In this document: positions 9,004 to 19,196 of the stretch, piece by piece
How the letters are laid out: each line of letters begins with the position of its first letter
Position numbering within the stretch: the first letter of the stretch is position 1
DNA from: G963674685 sp963674685
Lineage (GTDB): Bacteria > Lernaellota > Lernaellaia > JACKCT01
Length of the DNA: 64,000 nucleotides
NCBI GenBank assembly: GCA_963674685.2
Contig: CAXXWT010000003.1
Location: forward strand, 620,001-684,000
Reading direction: 5' to 3'
Notes under the pieces: generated by a model
Databases searched by the model: none
Told to the model about the DNA's origin: nothing
Seen by the model: only the letters and a program-made list of their open reading frames with translations
Position numbers and translations under genes: made by a program

Positions 9004-10791
9004 ATGAAAAATTTCAGCACGGTTTTTTTGCTGATCGCGGTGCTCTTAGCCCTGACTCTCGTCGTTTCGTGCGGGGACGATGATGACGATAACAATGATG
9101 ACGAAGCGCCGGACGCCGGCGATGATGACAGCGCGGCCGCGGACGACGACGCCGACGATGATGTGAACGACGACGTGGATGACGACGTGAATGACGACGT
9201 CGATGACGATGACCTGGTGGATTACGGCCACTTGATTCCGGGACCTGCCGAAGAAGGCTATGATCCTGAACTGGAAGAACTCGCCCGCATGTACGACCGC
9301 CAGTTCCACGTGTTCAACGCCGCGGGCATGGATCTGAACGCGGATATCCGCGTGCCGGTGGAAAACGCCGACGACCGGGAACTGATTCGGGCCTTTTTGC
9401 GGGAAACGGACGGATGGGACTTCGAAGCTTATAGTGGCAAAGCCGTTTTCGACGTCGTCACCGGTTATAATCCGACCGCCGGGCTTTACGCCGGCGTGGG
9501 CGTGGCGACGGAAGCATACCGATACGCCGTGCTGAAAGAGCAGGGCTACGCGGATGAAGAAGTGGAAAGGGCGCGGGATTATCTGACGAAGGCGCTGGAG
9601 GCCATGCACATTGCCGTGGCCGTCACCGGCGTTCCTGGCGTCATCGCCAGGGGGTATTCGCGAACCGATATCCCCGGCAATGCAGGCGATCGAGAGACCG
9701 TCCCTTTGTTTGATGATTACGGAAATCCGTTGCCCGCGGAAAAGAGCAACGGAACCTGGCGCGAGGACAACTCCGGCGGTCAGTATCCCAATTATATCTG
9801 GGTGGATTCCTGCAGCCGGGATCAGATTCTGGGCTGGTGCGCCGGGATGGCGGGCGCGTGGGAAGTCATTCGCGACGATGAGAGTTTTTCCGATGAGTTA
9901 AAGGATCAGTTGCAGGAAGACGCGCGGCAAATGGGCCTGCAACTCATGATCGTTCGCGACGACGGTTTCGACCTGGAGATACCCGACGCCGACGGACGCA
10001 CCACGTATCACGGATACCTGCATGAGAACTGCTACGACCGCACGTGTCTGCCGTGGACGCCCCTCAAAAGCGGCAGCATGGCGATCATGGCCCTGGGCAT
10101 CGTCGCGACGCTTGCCTACACGGCGGAGGATCCGGTGCTGGACGACTTTCTTTACGAAACCCTGATTGCGGAAAGAAAACTCGACGAGATTTCGCTGGAT
10201 AATCAGATCGGAACGGATTTATGGTTTTACACGAACTATTCCTCGACGAATATGATTTTCCAGGGCGGACTGATGGCCCTGCGTTATATCGATGACGAGC
10301 AGGCCCGGGAAAATATCCGGCAGGCGATTGATATCAAAATGTACGACAAGCCAGGATGGCCCCGGCAGCCCGTCGAACTCGGCCAGAGCCTCTTTGATTT
10401 TATTTACGCATCCGGGATGGCCGGCTCCTCGGTGAATACGGTTATGACGCAAGCCCCGGACGAAGGCGCCATGGAGCGCGGCCTCGACACGCTGACGCAG
10501 TTTGAAACGCCGCCGTATTATCAGGAAGATGTTTTCAATTGCGACGAGGCGGAAATCGCGGCGAGGCATTGCGTGTGCGTGGACGGTGAAACGGAAGTGG
10601 ATCTGATCGGGGAGGTCGGCTGGAACGAAGCCCTTGTGTCCGTGCAGCCTCTGCCTTTGGCTCTGCGCCCGAAATCGAATTATTACTGGCGCTCCAATCC
10701 TTACGAAGTCAATCACGAAGGCGATCCCGACGAACTGCTCGGCGCCATCGACCTGCGCTACGCGTACTGGCTTGGAAGGTATTTTCGGTAA
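9004..10791 (+). CDS. Asp-rich lipoprotein, unknown helical domain
   Basis: The ATG at 9004 has a GAGGAG site and gives a signal peptide ending in a VVSC lipobox; the frame is open for 18 codons upstream without a better site. An Asp/Asn-rich tract runs to about residue 75. The 520-residue folded part has regularly spaced helices with aromatic and Gly turns, suggesting an alpha/alpha-barrel like those of glycan-processing enzymes, but I recognise no family. Two Cys clusters (SCSRDQILGWC; CDEAEIAARHCVC) may form disulfides. It is probably anchored on the outer membrane. No partner gene is evident. Confidence 0.65.
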   Translation: MKNFSTVFLLIAVLLALTLVVSCGDDDDDNNDDEAPDAGDDDSAAADDDADDDVNDDVDDDVNDDVDDDDLVDYGHLIPGPAEEGYDPELEELARMYDRQFHVFNAAGMDLNADIRVPVENADDRELIRAFLRETDGWDFEAYSGKAVFDVVTGYNPTAGLYAGVGVATEAYRYAVLKEQGYADEEVERARDYLTKALEAMHIAVAVTGVPGVIARGYSRTDIPGNAGDRETVPLFDDYGNPLPAEKSNGTWREDNSGGQYPNYIWVDSCSRDQILGWCAGMAGAWEVIRDDESFSDELKDQLQEDARQMGLQLMIVRDDGFDLEIPDADGRTTYHGYLHENCYDRTCLPWTPLKSGSMAIMALGIVATLAYTAEDPVLDDFLYETLIAERKLDEISLDNQIGTDLWFYTNYSSTNMIFQGGLMALRYIDDEQARENIRQAIDIKMYDKPGWPRQPVELGQSLFDFIYASGMAGSSVNTVMTQAPDEGAMERGLDTLTQFETPPYYQEDVFNCDEAEIAARHCVCVDGETEVDLIGEVGWNEALVSVQPLPLALRPKSNYYWRSNPYEVNHEGDPDELLGAIDLRYAYWLGRYFR

Positions 10792-10854
10792 CGTTAATCG
10801 CACTTCGATAATTTGCGTCCCAAAGTCTGTCCACACCGGGCATGCGACTTGTCC

Positions 10855-10883
10855 TTGACACTATAGAGCCTTATTGCTACAGG
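10855..10883 (+). promoter_or_regulatory. possible sigma-70 promoter
   Basis: A perfect TTGACA is followed, 17 bases on, by TACAGG, a poor -10 element. It lies about 125 bases upstream of the small lipoprotein gene at 11010. Confidence 0.3.
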
Positions 10884-11009
10884 ATTTCAAGTAGTCAATT
10901 AAATAAAATTAACGGGCGGAACGTTGCGCCGCAGTTGCATGTAAGTAATTTTGCCTTAACGGCAATTCCGAATGTCAAACGCCAAGTAACTTTATTGGAG
11001 GCGACGAAT

Positions 11010-11498
11010 ATGAGAACCGATTCCGGGAAAAGCAAAACAGGTATTTATCGCTATTATGCAATCGTAATTTGTTGTGTGCTCGCAGTTTTCCTGTCCGGTT
11101 GTTTTGTCAGCGATAAAACGGTTGTGGAACGAGGCAGGCCGATCGATTCGGAGAAGATCAGTCAAATCCAGATTGGGAAAACAACCCGGTCTGAAATCTT
11201 CTCGCTGCTGGGATCGCCGAACAGCATTATCGACGGCCGTTCCACAATGTGGACGGGGGAATACCTGAATTTTTACGGCTATATCGAAAGCCGGGAAATT
11301 TCTTCTTTGGATGACAACCACTACGCATTTTTATACAAATTCAACAAATCCCAGGCGAAGGGAAATCTGGTATTCGTCGTGCTGGTCGGCGCCCGGAAAA
11401 ATAAAGTATCTATAAAAGGCGATGAGCTCCTGATAATTTTCACTAAAACCGACAACGTTGTCGAGGAAATCGCTTACAGGAAAGAGATTGATGAATAG
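11010..11498 (+). CDS. small lipoprotein, BamE/SmpA-like
   Basis: The ATG at 11010 follows a TTGGAGG site. The 162-residue product has a signal peptide with lipobox LSGC, then the pattern ISQIQIGKTTRSEIFSLLGSP, which is the hallmark helix-and-turn of the BamE/SmpA/OmlA fold (I..G.T..EV...LG.P). That fold occurs in the beta-barrel assembly accessory protein BamE and in many unrelated small lipoproteins, so a role in outer-membrane assembly is only possible. The C-terminal half (FVVLVGARKNKVSIKGDEL) is beta-rich. It is followed by another small lipoprotein of similar plan, suggesting tandem duplication or a two-gene unit. Confidence 0.65.
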   Translation: MRTDSGKSKTGIYRYYAIVICCVLAVFLSGCFVSDKTVVERGRPIDSEKISQIQIGKTTRSEIFSLLGSPNSIIDGRSTMWTGEYLNFYGYIESREISSLDDNHYAFLYKFNKSQAKGNLVFVVLVGARKNKVSIKGDELLIIFTKTDNVVEEIAYRKEIDE

Positions 11499-11580
11499 AA
11501 ACCGGTTTTCAAAGCGAGGCGGCGCGATGACCTCAAAGCATGGCTGTGCAAATTTATATGGAGCATAAGGAGAGGGTGTT

Positions 11581-12207
11581 ATGAAGAAATGCAAACACTT
11601 GTTTATTGTCTGTCTCTTCCTGGCCCAGGTTTCCGTGGTGGCAACCGCATGCATGCATGTTGAGATCCCGATCATAGATGAAAGTCTTATTAGAACAATA
11701 GCACGGGGCAATACGGACCAAGAGCAAATCGTCAAGACCTTCGGAATACCCGACATCATTGTGACGTCGGAATCTCTAACCGTGCCGGAAGGATCTATTT
11801 TCCATAGCAAAAAGAAGTGTTTCGAAAAATATAAAGACAAAGCTAGAAAGGAATATATGGCCCCTTATTATCATGAGTTGGATGAATTTATTGAATCGAA
11901 AAGAGGGCACTATCTTTTTGACGAATGGGTGACATATATCTATGCCGATATATTTTATCAGAAAAAGCAGGGCAAAGGTGGCGGAGGGGCTGGTCCCATA
12001 ATTATTATTCAAAACAAAAATAGCTTGAAAGTTCATTTTAATGAGCTCGCCGTATTTTTCGACAAAAAAACTGGGAAAGTCGTCGATTATGCCTATCGAA
12101 AAGAGTGGAAATGGGAAGACTACAGCCGGTTGATGCGCAAGGCACTAGTGAAGACTTATCGCCCAGTGGAAAATCCCTACCCGCAATGTTCCTCCGACGA
12201 TGAGTGA
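11581..12207 (+). CDS. small lipoprotein, possible BamE-like fold
   Basis: The ATG at 11581 follows an AAGGAG site. The 208-residue product has a signal peptide with an ATAC lipobox and an early segment (LIRTIARGNTDQEQIVKTFGIPD) that repeats the BamE-like helix, turn and LG.P-type motif of the preceding gene. The middle contains a Lys/Glu-rich helical part and a Gly-rich loop (GKGGGGAG); the end contains DKKTGKVVDYAYRKEW, resembling the YRKE end of its neighbour. I infer a divergent paralogue of the 11010 gene. Base composition is more AT-rich than in the flanking large genes, hinting at a different history. Confidence 0.6.
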   Translation: MKKCKHLFIVCLFLAQVSVVATACMHVEIPIIDESLIRTIARGNTDQEQIVKTFGIPDIIVTSESLTVPEGSIFHSKKKCFEKYKDKARKEYMAPYYHELDEFIESKRGHYLFDEWVTYIYADIFYQKKQGKGGGGAGPIIIIQNKNSLKVHFNELAVFFDKKTGKVVDYAYRKEWKWEDYSRLMRKALVKTYRPVENPYPQCSSDDE

Positions 12208-12404
12208 TAATGAAGATGCAGCGTAATTGCCAAAAAAGAAAACTCCAGTTGCATGGGTTGTTAATAATACGGAAATGCAAATACTTCTTGAAAGACCTCG
12301 AAAAAATTAAAGTTGTGAGTTCTTGCCTGATTTTACGGTTCATCGCGAATTACTATGCTTAAAAGTATTAAATGGCAGATGTCGTTTCATTGTCCGGAAT
12401 ACGA

Positions 12405-12650
12405 GGCTGAAACCCCGGAGGGGTGTTTGGTCAATAGCGAAGGGCTTTAGCCCTGGAATAGGATATTGTCTTATTTTAATATAAACCCCTGGCAAGGGGT
12501 GTAGGAAGAGCATCCGCCATAAATACTATATTGATGATCATAAAAAGAGCCGCCTGCGCCCCAGTATTGGGGCTTTTAAAAGTTTTGACATATCATTTTT
12601 CCAGGGCTAAAGCCCTTCGCTACTGACCGACATCCCTATCGGGATTTAGC
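12405..12650. repeat. REP-like repeats in inverted orientation
   Basis: The core AGCGAAGGGCTTTAGCCCTG occurs at about 12436 and again, inverted, at about 12602-12621; a third copy lies near 30172. The left copy is followed by an ACCCC...GGGGT hairpin about 40 bases on, and both have a CCC...GGG hairpin on the outer side. About 150 bases lie between the copies with no reading frame. The pair resembles REP or MITE-type sequences carried without a transposase. The rest of the 12208-12735 gap shows nothing recognisable. Confidence 0.7.
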
Positions 12651-12735
12651 GCGGGCGTTCAACCACCATGTTTAATCGAAATGAACCATGAAAACACTCA
12701 TCATAGACGGGAATGGAAATTCGCTATGAATTATA

Positions 12736-12769
12736 AATAAACACCGGTCGAAGATGCCCGGCGTTTATT
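12736..12769 (-). terminator. terminator of the efflux operon
   Basis: On the minus strand AATAAACGCCGG pairs with CCGGTGTTTATT (one G-U pair) around a 10-base loop, followed by a T-rich stretch. It lies 21 bases after the stop codon of the last gene of the RND operon. Confidence 0.6.
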
Positions 12770-12789
12770 CATTGCGCGAGAGTTTCTTT

Positions 12790-12996
12790 TCATGCCGGAT
12801 CGTTTCGGCATTCCTTCACGCCCAGCATGCGCAGCAGCGTGATCATCGGGCATGCTTTGGTGAAAGCCGATTGAAGCAGGTTGAGCCCCACGAATGCGGT
12901 GAAGATAAAGACCCACGGAGTGACGAACACTCCGAGGGCGACCGACAGCAGAACGAAGAATCCGGCGATGAGACGCAAATATTCCTGAATCGTCAT
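12790..12996 (-). CDS. YgaP-like small membrane protein (DUF2892)
   Basis: Started at the ATG at 12996, which has a GGAG site, the product is 68 residues: two hydrophobic helices separated by a TPWVF turn, then NLLQSAFTKACPM and a final LGVKEC. This is the DUF2892/YgaP inner-membrane family, in which the CPM motif near the second helix is conserved. Function is unknown; members often ride with rhodanese or metal and efflux genes. It is the last gene of the efflux operon, 20 bases after the PII-like gene. Confidence 0.7.
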   Translation of the reverse strand: MTIQEYLRLIAGFFVLLSVALGVFVTPWVFIFTAFVGLNLLQSAFTKACPMITLLRMLGVKECRNDPA

Positions 12997-13016
12997 TGGC
13001 GCATCTCCTTTGTCAA

Positions 13017-13310
13017 TCAAATGAACTGCTCTATGGGCAGCACCGCGATATGTATCGGCTCCGCGCAGTCCTGCGCAATTTTGCAGGCGCCGAAAAGCGC
13101 CGCTTTGAGCTGTTCCACTTTTTCATCCGCGACAATGGAGAACACGATGCTCGATGCTCCCGGATGAAGACGCGAACCGAGTTTTTTCCCGTGCGCGCCT
13201 TCGCCGAGAACCGTGGGGATTTCGGTAAATCCCGTGGCGTTGTTTTCTTCGAGCACCACTTCGACCGAGTCGCGGAATTTTTCGTTGACGATGATCATGA
13301 GCATTTTCAT
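13017..13310 (-). CDS. PII-like protein of the efflux operon
   Basis: This 97-residue protein begins MKMLMIIVNEKFRDSVEVVLEE and contains a T-loop-like region (GEGAHGKKLGS) and a beta strand with HIAVLPIEQF at the end, the alternating alpha/beta plan of PII-like trimeric sensors. It lacks the uridylylated Tyr context of GlnB. PII-like proteins bind small ligands or metals and control a membrane partner; here the start codon overlaps the RND pump stop by four bases, so it is translationally coupled to the pump and may regulate it. Ligand unknown. Confidence 0.6.
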   Translation of the reverse strand: MKMLMIIVNEKFRDSVEVVLEENNATGFTEIPTVLGEGAHGKKLGSRLHPGASSIVFSIVADEKVEQLKAALFGACKIAQDCAEPIHIAVLPIEQFI

Positions 13311-16300
13311 GCGATGGCCTCCTTGGCGTTTTTCGAGCGCGTCAAAGTTATGCGACGAACCATGTAGTACATGAGCGGGATGACCACGAGGGTCAGGGCC
13401 GTGGAGATCGTGACGCCGAAAATCAGGCTGACCGCGAGGCCGGAGAAAATCGGATCAAGCAGGATCACGGCTCCGCCGATCACCAGCGCCGCGGCGGTCA
13501 GAACGATGGGCCTGAAGCGGATGGCTCCGGCTTTCATGACCGCTTCGGAAAGCTCGGTTCCGGCGTCCAGTTCCTGCTCGATGAAATCGACGAGCAGAAT
13601 CGAGTTGCGCACGACGATCCCGGCCAGGGCGATGAATCCGATCATGCTCGTGGCCGTGAAGTACGTGCCGGTCAGCCAGTGCCCCGGGATGATGCCGATC
13701 AGCGTCAGGGGGATCGGCGCCATGATAACGATCGGCGTAATGAAGCTTTTGAACCAGGCGACCACGAGGATGTAGATCAGGATCATGACCACCGCGAACG
13801 CGATTCCCATATCCCGAAAGACTTCGTAAGTGATCTGCCATTCCCCGTCCCATTTGACGGTGTAGCTTTTTTCCGACTCGGGCATCCCGTTGTAGAGCAT
13901 GGCGGGGTTCGCCCCGTCGGGAGATATCAGAGATGCGACCTGGTCCTTGGTGTCCAGAATGCCGTAGACAGGGCTTTCGTCTTTTCCCGCCACCTCGCCG
14001 GTGACGTAAACAACGCGGCGCAAATCCTTATGATAGAGATAGGGACCCTGCGTGGTGGAGGTTATCGAGGCCAGTTCCTTGATGGGAACGAGCCTTCCGT
14101 CGCTTGCGTGAACCTTGATGCGCGCCAGATCGTCGATGGAACTGCGCATCGACTGCGGCACGCGCACCATCAGATTCACCGGTTCGCGGTCGCGCTCGGT
14201 GTGAAGCAGGCCGGCGCCCTTGCCGTGCAGCGCCAGGCCGAGCGTGTTGGTGATCTGCTCGGTGGTGATGCCGGAAAGAGCCGCCTTGGCTTTGTCCACG
14301 GTGAGCTTGTATTCAGACTGCGGGTGCTCGACCCACCAGTCCACGTCGACGATGCCCTCGGATCGCGCAAAGACATTCCTGACGCGTCCGGCCAGTTCGC
14401 GCTGCCCTTCGATATCCGGACCGTATATCTCGGCCATCATGGTCGACCATACCGGCGGTCCCGGCGGCACTTCGGCAACGATCGCCACGGCGTCGTATCG
14501 GTCGGCGATTTCCTTGATTTCGGGTCGCAACCGTCGCGCGATCTCGTGGGATTTTTCAGACCGTTCGTGCTTCTCAAGCAGATTGACCTGGATGTCGGCC
14601 ACGTTCGGACCCTGTCGCAGGAAGTAATGCCGCACCAGGCCGTTGAAGTTAATCGGCCCGGAGGTTCCCGCGTAAATCTGCAAATCCCGGACGACGGTTC
14701 CTTGGCCAGGCGGTCGGCGATGTCGCGGGCCAGCGACGCGGTTTCTTCCAGCGTGGCGCCTTCCTTGGCGTCGATGATCACCTGGAACTCGGACTTGTTG
14801 TCATGGGGCAGCATTTTGACCTTGGCGCCGCGCACGGCGAAAAGGCCGAAGGAAAGGATGAGGACGCCGACGACCGCGCCGAGCGCTCCCCAACGCAATT
14901 TTGGACTGGCGATCAGCGGAGCCATGAGGCGTCGATAGAATATGCCGATACGCGAATTCGCATCGTCATGATCATCGGATTCGGCGGCCTTGAAGGGGCT
15001 GATTCGAAGCAGCAGATTGGCCATCCAGGGCGTGACGACAAAGGCTACGACCAGGGAGAAGAACATGGCCGCCGACGCGTTGATCGGGATCGGACTCATG
15101 TAGGGGCCCATGAGGCCCGTGACGAAAGCCATGGGCATCAGCGCAAAGATCACCGTGAAGGTCGCCAGAATCGTGGGATTGCCCACTTCATCCACCGCGT
15201 ACGGCGCCATGGTCGAAAGCCCCGCCCACTTCATGCGGAAATGGCGGTGGATATTTTCCACCACGACGATGGCGTCGTCCACGAGAATTCCTATGGCGAA
15301 GATCAGGGCGAACAGGGTCACGCGGTTGAGCGTGTATCCGAAAAAATAGCTGGTAAACAGCGTGAGGGCCAACGTGACCGGGACGGCCACCGCGACGACG
15401 GCGGCTTCGCGCAGTCCCAGAAATACGCCCATGAGTATAATGACGGCGATGGTGGCCAGAGCCATGTGGAAAATCAGCTCGTTTGATTTTTCCTGCGCGG
15501 TCACGCCGTAATCCCGCGTGACGGTAGTGTCGATGCCCGACACGAGAACCGTGCCTTTGAACTCGTCGATTTTATTTCGCAAATGCTCGGTCAGCCAGGT
15601 CGCGTTGGCGCCCCGGCGCTTGGCCACGGCGATCGTAACGGCCGCTTCCTCGGCAAAGGGCCAGTCGTCGGAAGTGACGGTTTTTCCTTCTTTGACTCCG
15701 CCGCGAAACATGACGTAATCGGAAAGCTCTTCGGGACCGTCTTCGACCGCGGCGATATCGGCCAGGTAAACGGGACTGCCGTTGTACACCGCGACGACGG
15801 TGCGGCTTACGTCTTTCGCATCACGGAAAAAGTCTCCGACTTCCACGAGAAAGTTTTCGGACGCTTTGTCGAAGGAACCGGCCGGGAGATTACTGTTGTC
15901 TCGCGCCAGGGCCTGATAAACCTGCAAGGGGGAAATCATCCGGCTTTCCATGCGCGCCGGATCGATCTGCACGCGCACCTGTCGGCGCTGGCCGCCGATC
16001 AGGGTGACTTCCGAAACGTCTTCGACCTTCTTGATCTCGGTGGCGAGTTCTCCCGCGACCTGGCGGAGCATGAAGGAGTCGTAGCGACGCGAATGGAGCG
16101 TCACGGAAAGCACCGGAACGTCGTCGATGGTGCGCAGCTTGATCAGAGGATTGGAGATGCCCGGCGGGATGCGGTCGGCGTTGCCGTGCAATTTGTTATA
16201 AACTTTGACCAGACTGTCTTCCTCGTTTTCCCCCACGTTAAAGCGCACGATGACCATGGAAAGCCCGGGGCGGGATATCGAGTAAAGATGTTCGACGCCT

Positions 16301-16584
16301 GGGATCTCCCACAAAAGCTTTTCCATCGGCGTGGTCATGCGCTGCTCGACTTCTTCGGAAGAAAGGCCGGGAGCCTGAACGAACACGTCGATCATGGGAA
16401 CGATGATTTGGGGTTCTTCTTCGCGGGGCGTGATCGTCACGGCAAGGATGCCGAGGAAAAAGGAGAGAGCGATCAAAAGAGGGGTGAGTTTGCTTTCAAG
16501 AAAACGTCCGGCGATTTTTCCCGACAGGCCGAGGCGCTTTCGTTCGTATCGATGTCTTTGGATGCTCGCGTTATTTTTTTCCAT
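13307..16584 (-). CDS. RND efflux pump inner-membrane subunit, with frameshift
   Basis: Two minus-strand frames together encode a 1,090-residue RND permease of the HAE1/AcrB type. The first part (16584 to about 14697) has the first transmembrane helix, the porter domain, GILVDDAIVVVEN with the proton-relay Asp pair in TM4, and TM helices to the second half. The second part continues with DLQIYAGTSG and the remaining helices. They are joined by the loss of one base near 14697 (expected EPVVRDLQ). This is either a real disruption or an assembly error; both halves are otherwise conserved. It exports substrates through the adapter and TolC-like channel encoded upstream, with 1- and 4-base overlaps to its neighbours. 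Confidence 0.85.
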
Positions 16585-17684
16585 TATTGGACCACCTTTG
16601 CAGGTTGCGTGTCTTTCAGGCCTTCAATGTCGGAGACGACCAGCCGGTCACTGGCTGACGGACCGCCCAGAACTTCGACTCTGTCGCCGAGCATCCGGCC
16701 TTCGCGGATCAGGCGCAGGCGAATCGTGTCCGTGGCGTCGACCACGTAAACGGCGGAAAGCTGCCCGTGCCTGACAATCCGGTCTTCCGACACGGTCAGA
16801 ACGCCCAGCGTCCCTTCGGGAAGAGCAAAGCGCGCGCGGCCGAACATTCCCGAGCGCAGTTTTTCAGCGGCTTCCAGCTTGACGCGCACCGTGTTGCTAT
16901 GCGTTCCGTCGGACAGGGGAACGATCTCGCTGATGGATCCTTTGACCGATTGATGATCCAGAGCGTCAATGACGACTACGACGGCTTCGCCGATTTTCAG
17001 GTGATCCACGTCCCGTTCGTTGACGGTGGTTTCAAACTCCAGTTCGCTTTCGCCTTTTGATTCACCCTCCATGCGGATCAGCGGCCTGCCCGGAGCGACC
17101 ATCTCGCCCTGGTCGATCATGGTGTCGACCACGATGCCGTCGAAAGGAGCCGTGACGCGCGCTTCTTTCAGGTAGCTGCCGGCGGTCGCCAGAGCGCCGT
17201 TGGCCTGCTTTACCGCGCCCTGCGCGGTCTGGTAATCGAAAAGCGCCTTGTCGTATTCGGCCTGGCTGGCCGAGCCGGTTGTTTTAAGTTCTTTAAAGCG
17301 TTCGAAATTGGATTTGGCGATTGATAGCGCCGCCTGGGCTTGCGCGAGTGCGCCGCCGGCCTGCTGGACCTGTCCGGCCACGTCTTTGGCGTCTATCGAA
17401 AGAAGAAGGGTCCCGCGTTTGACGCGGTCGCCGGCCTTGACTTTCAGCGCGGTGACCGAGCCCATGACCTTGCTGGCGAGAATCGACTCGCGCACGTTCT
17501 TGACGCGGCCGACGGTTTCGTAGAATCCGCTTCCGCTGTCGGCCAAAAGCGCTGTGACGCGCACTTCCGCCATCGGCAGGGTCATCGCCTCCGCCTCGCG
17601 TTCATGGGAACAACCGATCGCGAAGATCATGACGCTCGTTAAAAAAAGCCCGATGAGAATTGTCGCCCAATTATTTATTTTCAT
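16584..17684 (-). CDS. RND efflux adapter (membrane fusion protein)
   Basis: The 366-residue product has a signal with an AIGC lipobox, so it is probably lipid-anchored on the periplasmic side. Order: lipoyl-like half motif (SKVMGSVTALKVKAGDRVKRGTLL), an Ala/Gln-rich helical hairpin around residues 105-160, second lipoyl half (VTAPFDGIVVDTMIDQGEMV), beta-barrel and membrane-proximal domain. This is the HlyD/AcrA-type adapter bridging the inner-membrane pump and the outer-membrane channel. Its start overlaps the channel gene stop and its stop touches the pump start, giving a tightly coupled operon. Confidence 0.9.
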   Translation of the reverse strand: MKINNWATILIGLFLTSVMIFAIGCSHEREAEAMTLPMAEVRVTALLADSGSGFYETVGRVKNVRESILASKVMGSVTALKVKAGDRVKRGTLLLSIDAKDVAGQVQQAGGALAQAQAALSIAKSNFERFKELKTTGSASQAEYDKALFDYQTAQGAVKQANGALATAGSYLKEARVTAPFDGIVVDTMIDQGEMVAPGRPLIRMEGESKGESELEFETTVNERDVDHLKIGEAVVVVIDALDHQSVKGSISEIVPLSDGTHSNTVRVKLEAAEKLRSGMFGRARFALPEGTLGVLTVSEDRIVRHGQLSAVYVVDATDTIRLRLIREGRMLGDRVEVLGGPSASDRLVVSDIEGLKDTQPAKVVQ

Positions 17685-19063
17685 GAATCCATCTCCTCTA
17701 TAGCATTGTTGTCAGGTCCGCATTGGTTGTCCCCGACGGCATGGCGAACCGCCAGGCGGGAAAGGATCAGCCCGTAGGCCGCGTCGAGTTCGTTTGTCTT
17801 GGCTTCGGTGTCGGCAGTCTGCGCGTCGAGCAGTTCGGCGATTTTGACCAGGCCTTTTTCGAAGCGGTTGGTTTGGATTTCCAGATTGCGCTCGGACTGT
17901 TTGACCGCAACGGAAGCCATATCGAGTTTTTTGGAAGCGGCCTGCAGAGTCAGAACGCGCTGCCTGACTTCAAGGCCGATTCCCTGTTTCATTTTTGCCA
18001 GAAGAATTTTGGAGGCTTTGGCTTTGTGACGGCTTCCGGCCAGTTTCGAAGCGTCTTTGCCGCCGTTGAAAATGTTCCAGCTCGCCACGGCCAGCACGGT
18101 CCAGTCCTCGGCCTGATCGCCGAATAAATCTTCCTCGTCATGGAAGTTGTATTCGCCGTGCAAGCCCAGCGTCGGGATGAATCCGGTTCCGGCCATCATC
18201 TGCTGCGAGCCCGCGACGTCGACTTTGCGCTCCATGGCCGCGAGATCCTGGCGCTTGTCGAGAGCTTCGGAGATCAGGTCGGGCAGGGGAGGGAGCACGC
18301 AATGAAATTTATCGGGCTCCGTGAGTTTCCAGGGCGTGTCCTGCGGTGAGCCCATCAGGAAATTGAGCTGCGCCAGGGCCAGTTGCCTGTTGTTGTCGGC
18401 TTCGACCCGCGCGACTTTCGCTTTGGCCATGTATACTTGGGCCTGCAGGACTTCGCTTTCCAGGGCCATTCCGCTTCGGTAGTAATCCTCGGCGGTGCTG
18501 ACGTGACGCTGCATGGTGGCGATGACCTGATCGGTCAGAGCGACGAAACGCTGCGCGCGCAGAACGTTGTAATAGGCGTTGGCGACTTCGTATTCCGCAT
18601 TGAGCCTCTGGCGCTCTTCCGTATACCCGGCGGCCGCTTTCATTTTCGACGCCTGGTAGATGCCGGTGATGATTTTTCCGCCTCCGAAAACGGGCTGATC
18701 CACGGAGATTTTCGTGTTGTAATCGACGGCTTTGTCAGGCTCATTCGGATCGCTCATCTGAAAATCCATGAGGGAAAATGTCCCCTGATTCAGGTCGGTT
18801 CCGAAGGCGTAAACCGGATTGTTCGATTCCATGTAGATTTCCTGCACCGTAACGCTGGGCAGGTAGTAGCCCGCGGCCTCGGTTATGCCGTAAGTCGCGG
18901 CTTTGTTCTCATGCTGCGCGGCCAGCAGGTCGTGATTCATCGAAAGCGCCTTTGAAACCGCCTCCTCCAGTGAAAGCGGCTCGCCCTCCTGGGCGAACGC
19001 TGTGCCGGTGATCAGTAACGCGACAAGCAATAAATTTGCTGACAGGATTCTAAAAAGCTTCAT
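17681..19063 (-). CDS. TolC-like outer-membrane efflux channel
   Basis: I start at the ATG at 19063, which follows a GGAG-type site and gives a normal signal peptide ending TAFA/QEG; an in-frame ATG nine codons earlier would add a charged extension. The 460-residue product has the duplicated outer-membrane efflux pattern: LSLEEAVSKALSMNHDL at the start, long helical segments with AQVYMAKAKVARVEADNN, and a second repeat with RFEKGLVKIAELLDAQ. It forms the trimeric channel of the tripartite pump. It is the first gene of the operon and sits downstream of a sigma-54-like promoter. Confidence 0.88.
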   Translation of the reverse strand: MKLFRILSANLLLVALLITGTAFAQEGEPLSLEEAVSKALSMNHDLLAAQHENKAATYGITEAAGYYLPSVTVQEIYMESNNPVYAFGTDLNQGTFSLMDFQMSDPNEPDKAVDYNTKISVDQPVFGGGKIITGIYQASKMKAAAGYTEERQRLNAEYEVANAYYNVLRAQRFVALTDQVIATMQRHVSTAEDYYRSGMALESEVLQAQVYMAKAKVARVEADNNRQLALAQLNFLMGSPQDTPWKLTEPDKFHCVLPPLPDLISEALDKRQDLAAMERKVDVAGSQQMMAGTGFIPTLGLHGEYNFHDEEDLFGDQAEDWTVLAVASWNIFNGGKDASKLAGSRHKAKASKILLAKMKQGIGLEVRQRVLTLQAASKKLDMASVAVKQSERNLEIQTNRFEKGLVKIAELLDAQTADTEAKTNELDAAYGLILSRLAVRHAVGDNQCGPDNNAIEEMDS

Positions 19064-19105
19064 GTTTCGTTTCTCCAAATCGAGATGCATTAAGAGTCTT
19101 TCCTA

Positions 19106-19122
19106 ACCACGAAACATGCCAA
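19106..19122 (-). promoter_or_regulatory. sigma-54-like promoter of the efflux operon
   Basis: The minus strand reads TGGCATG, four bases, then GTGGT. The -24 element matches the TGGCACG consensus at six of seven bases, but the -12 GC is GG. Distance to the start codon is about 40 bases. The adjacent sigma-54 activator gene and palindromes support it. Confidence 0.45.
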
Positions 19123-19196
19123 CCTTTTATAATTAGTGTAAGTTATTGAATAATATAGTAAATAGGTTAATGTTGGATAATAGAATGCGCGATTAA

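Noticed and set aside
12400..12650. CRISPR array
   Set aside because: Only two inverted copies with one long gap; no regular direct repeats. No CRISPR array was seen in the window.
13679..14938. Long plus-strand frame opposite the RND pump
   Set aside because: Antisense shadow with biased Arg/His/Asp composition and no domain.
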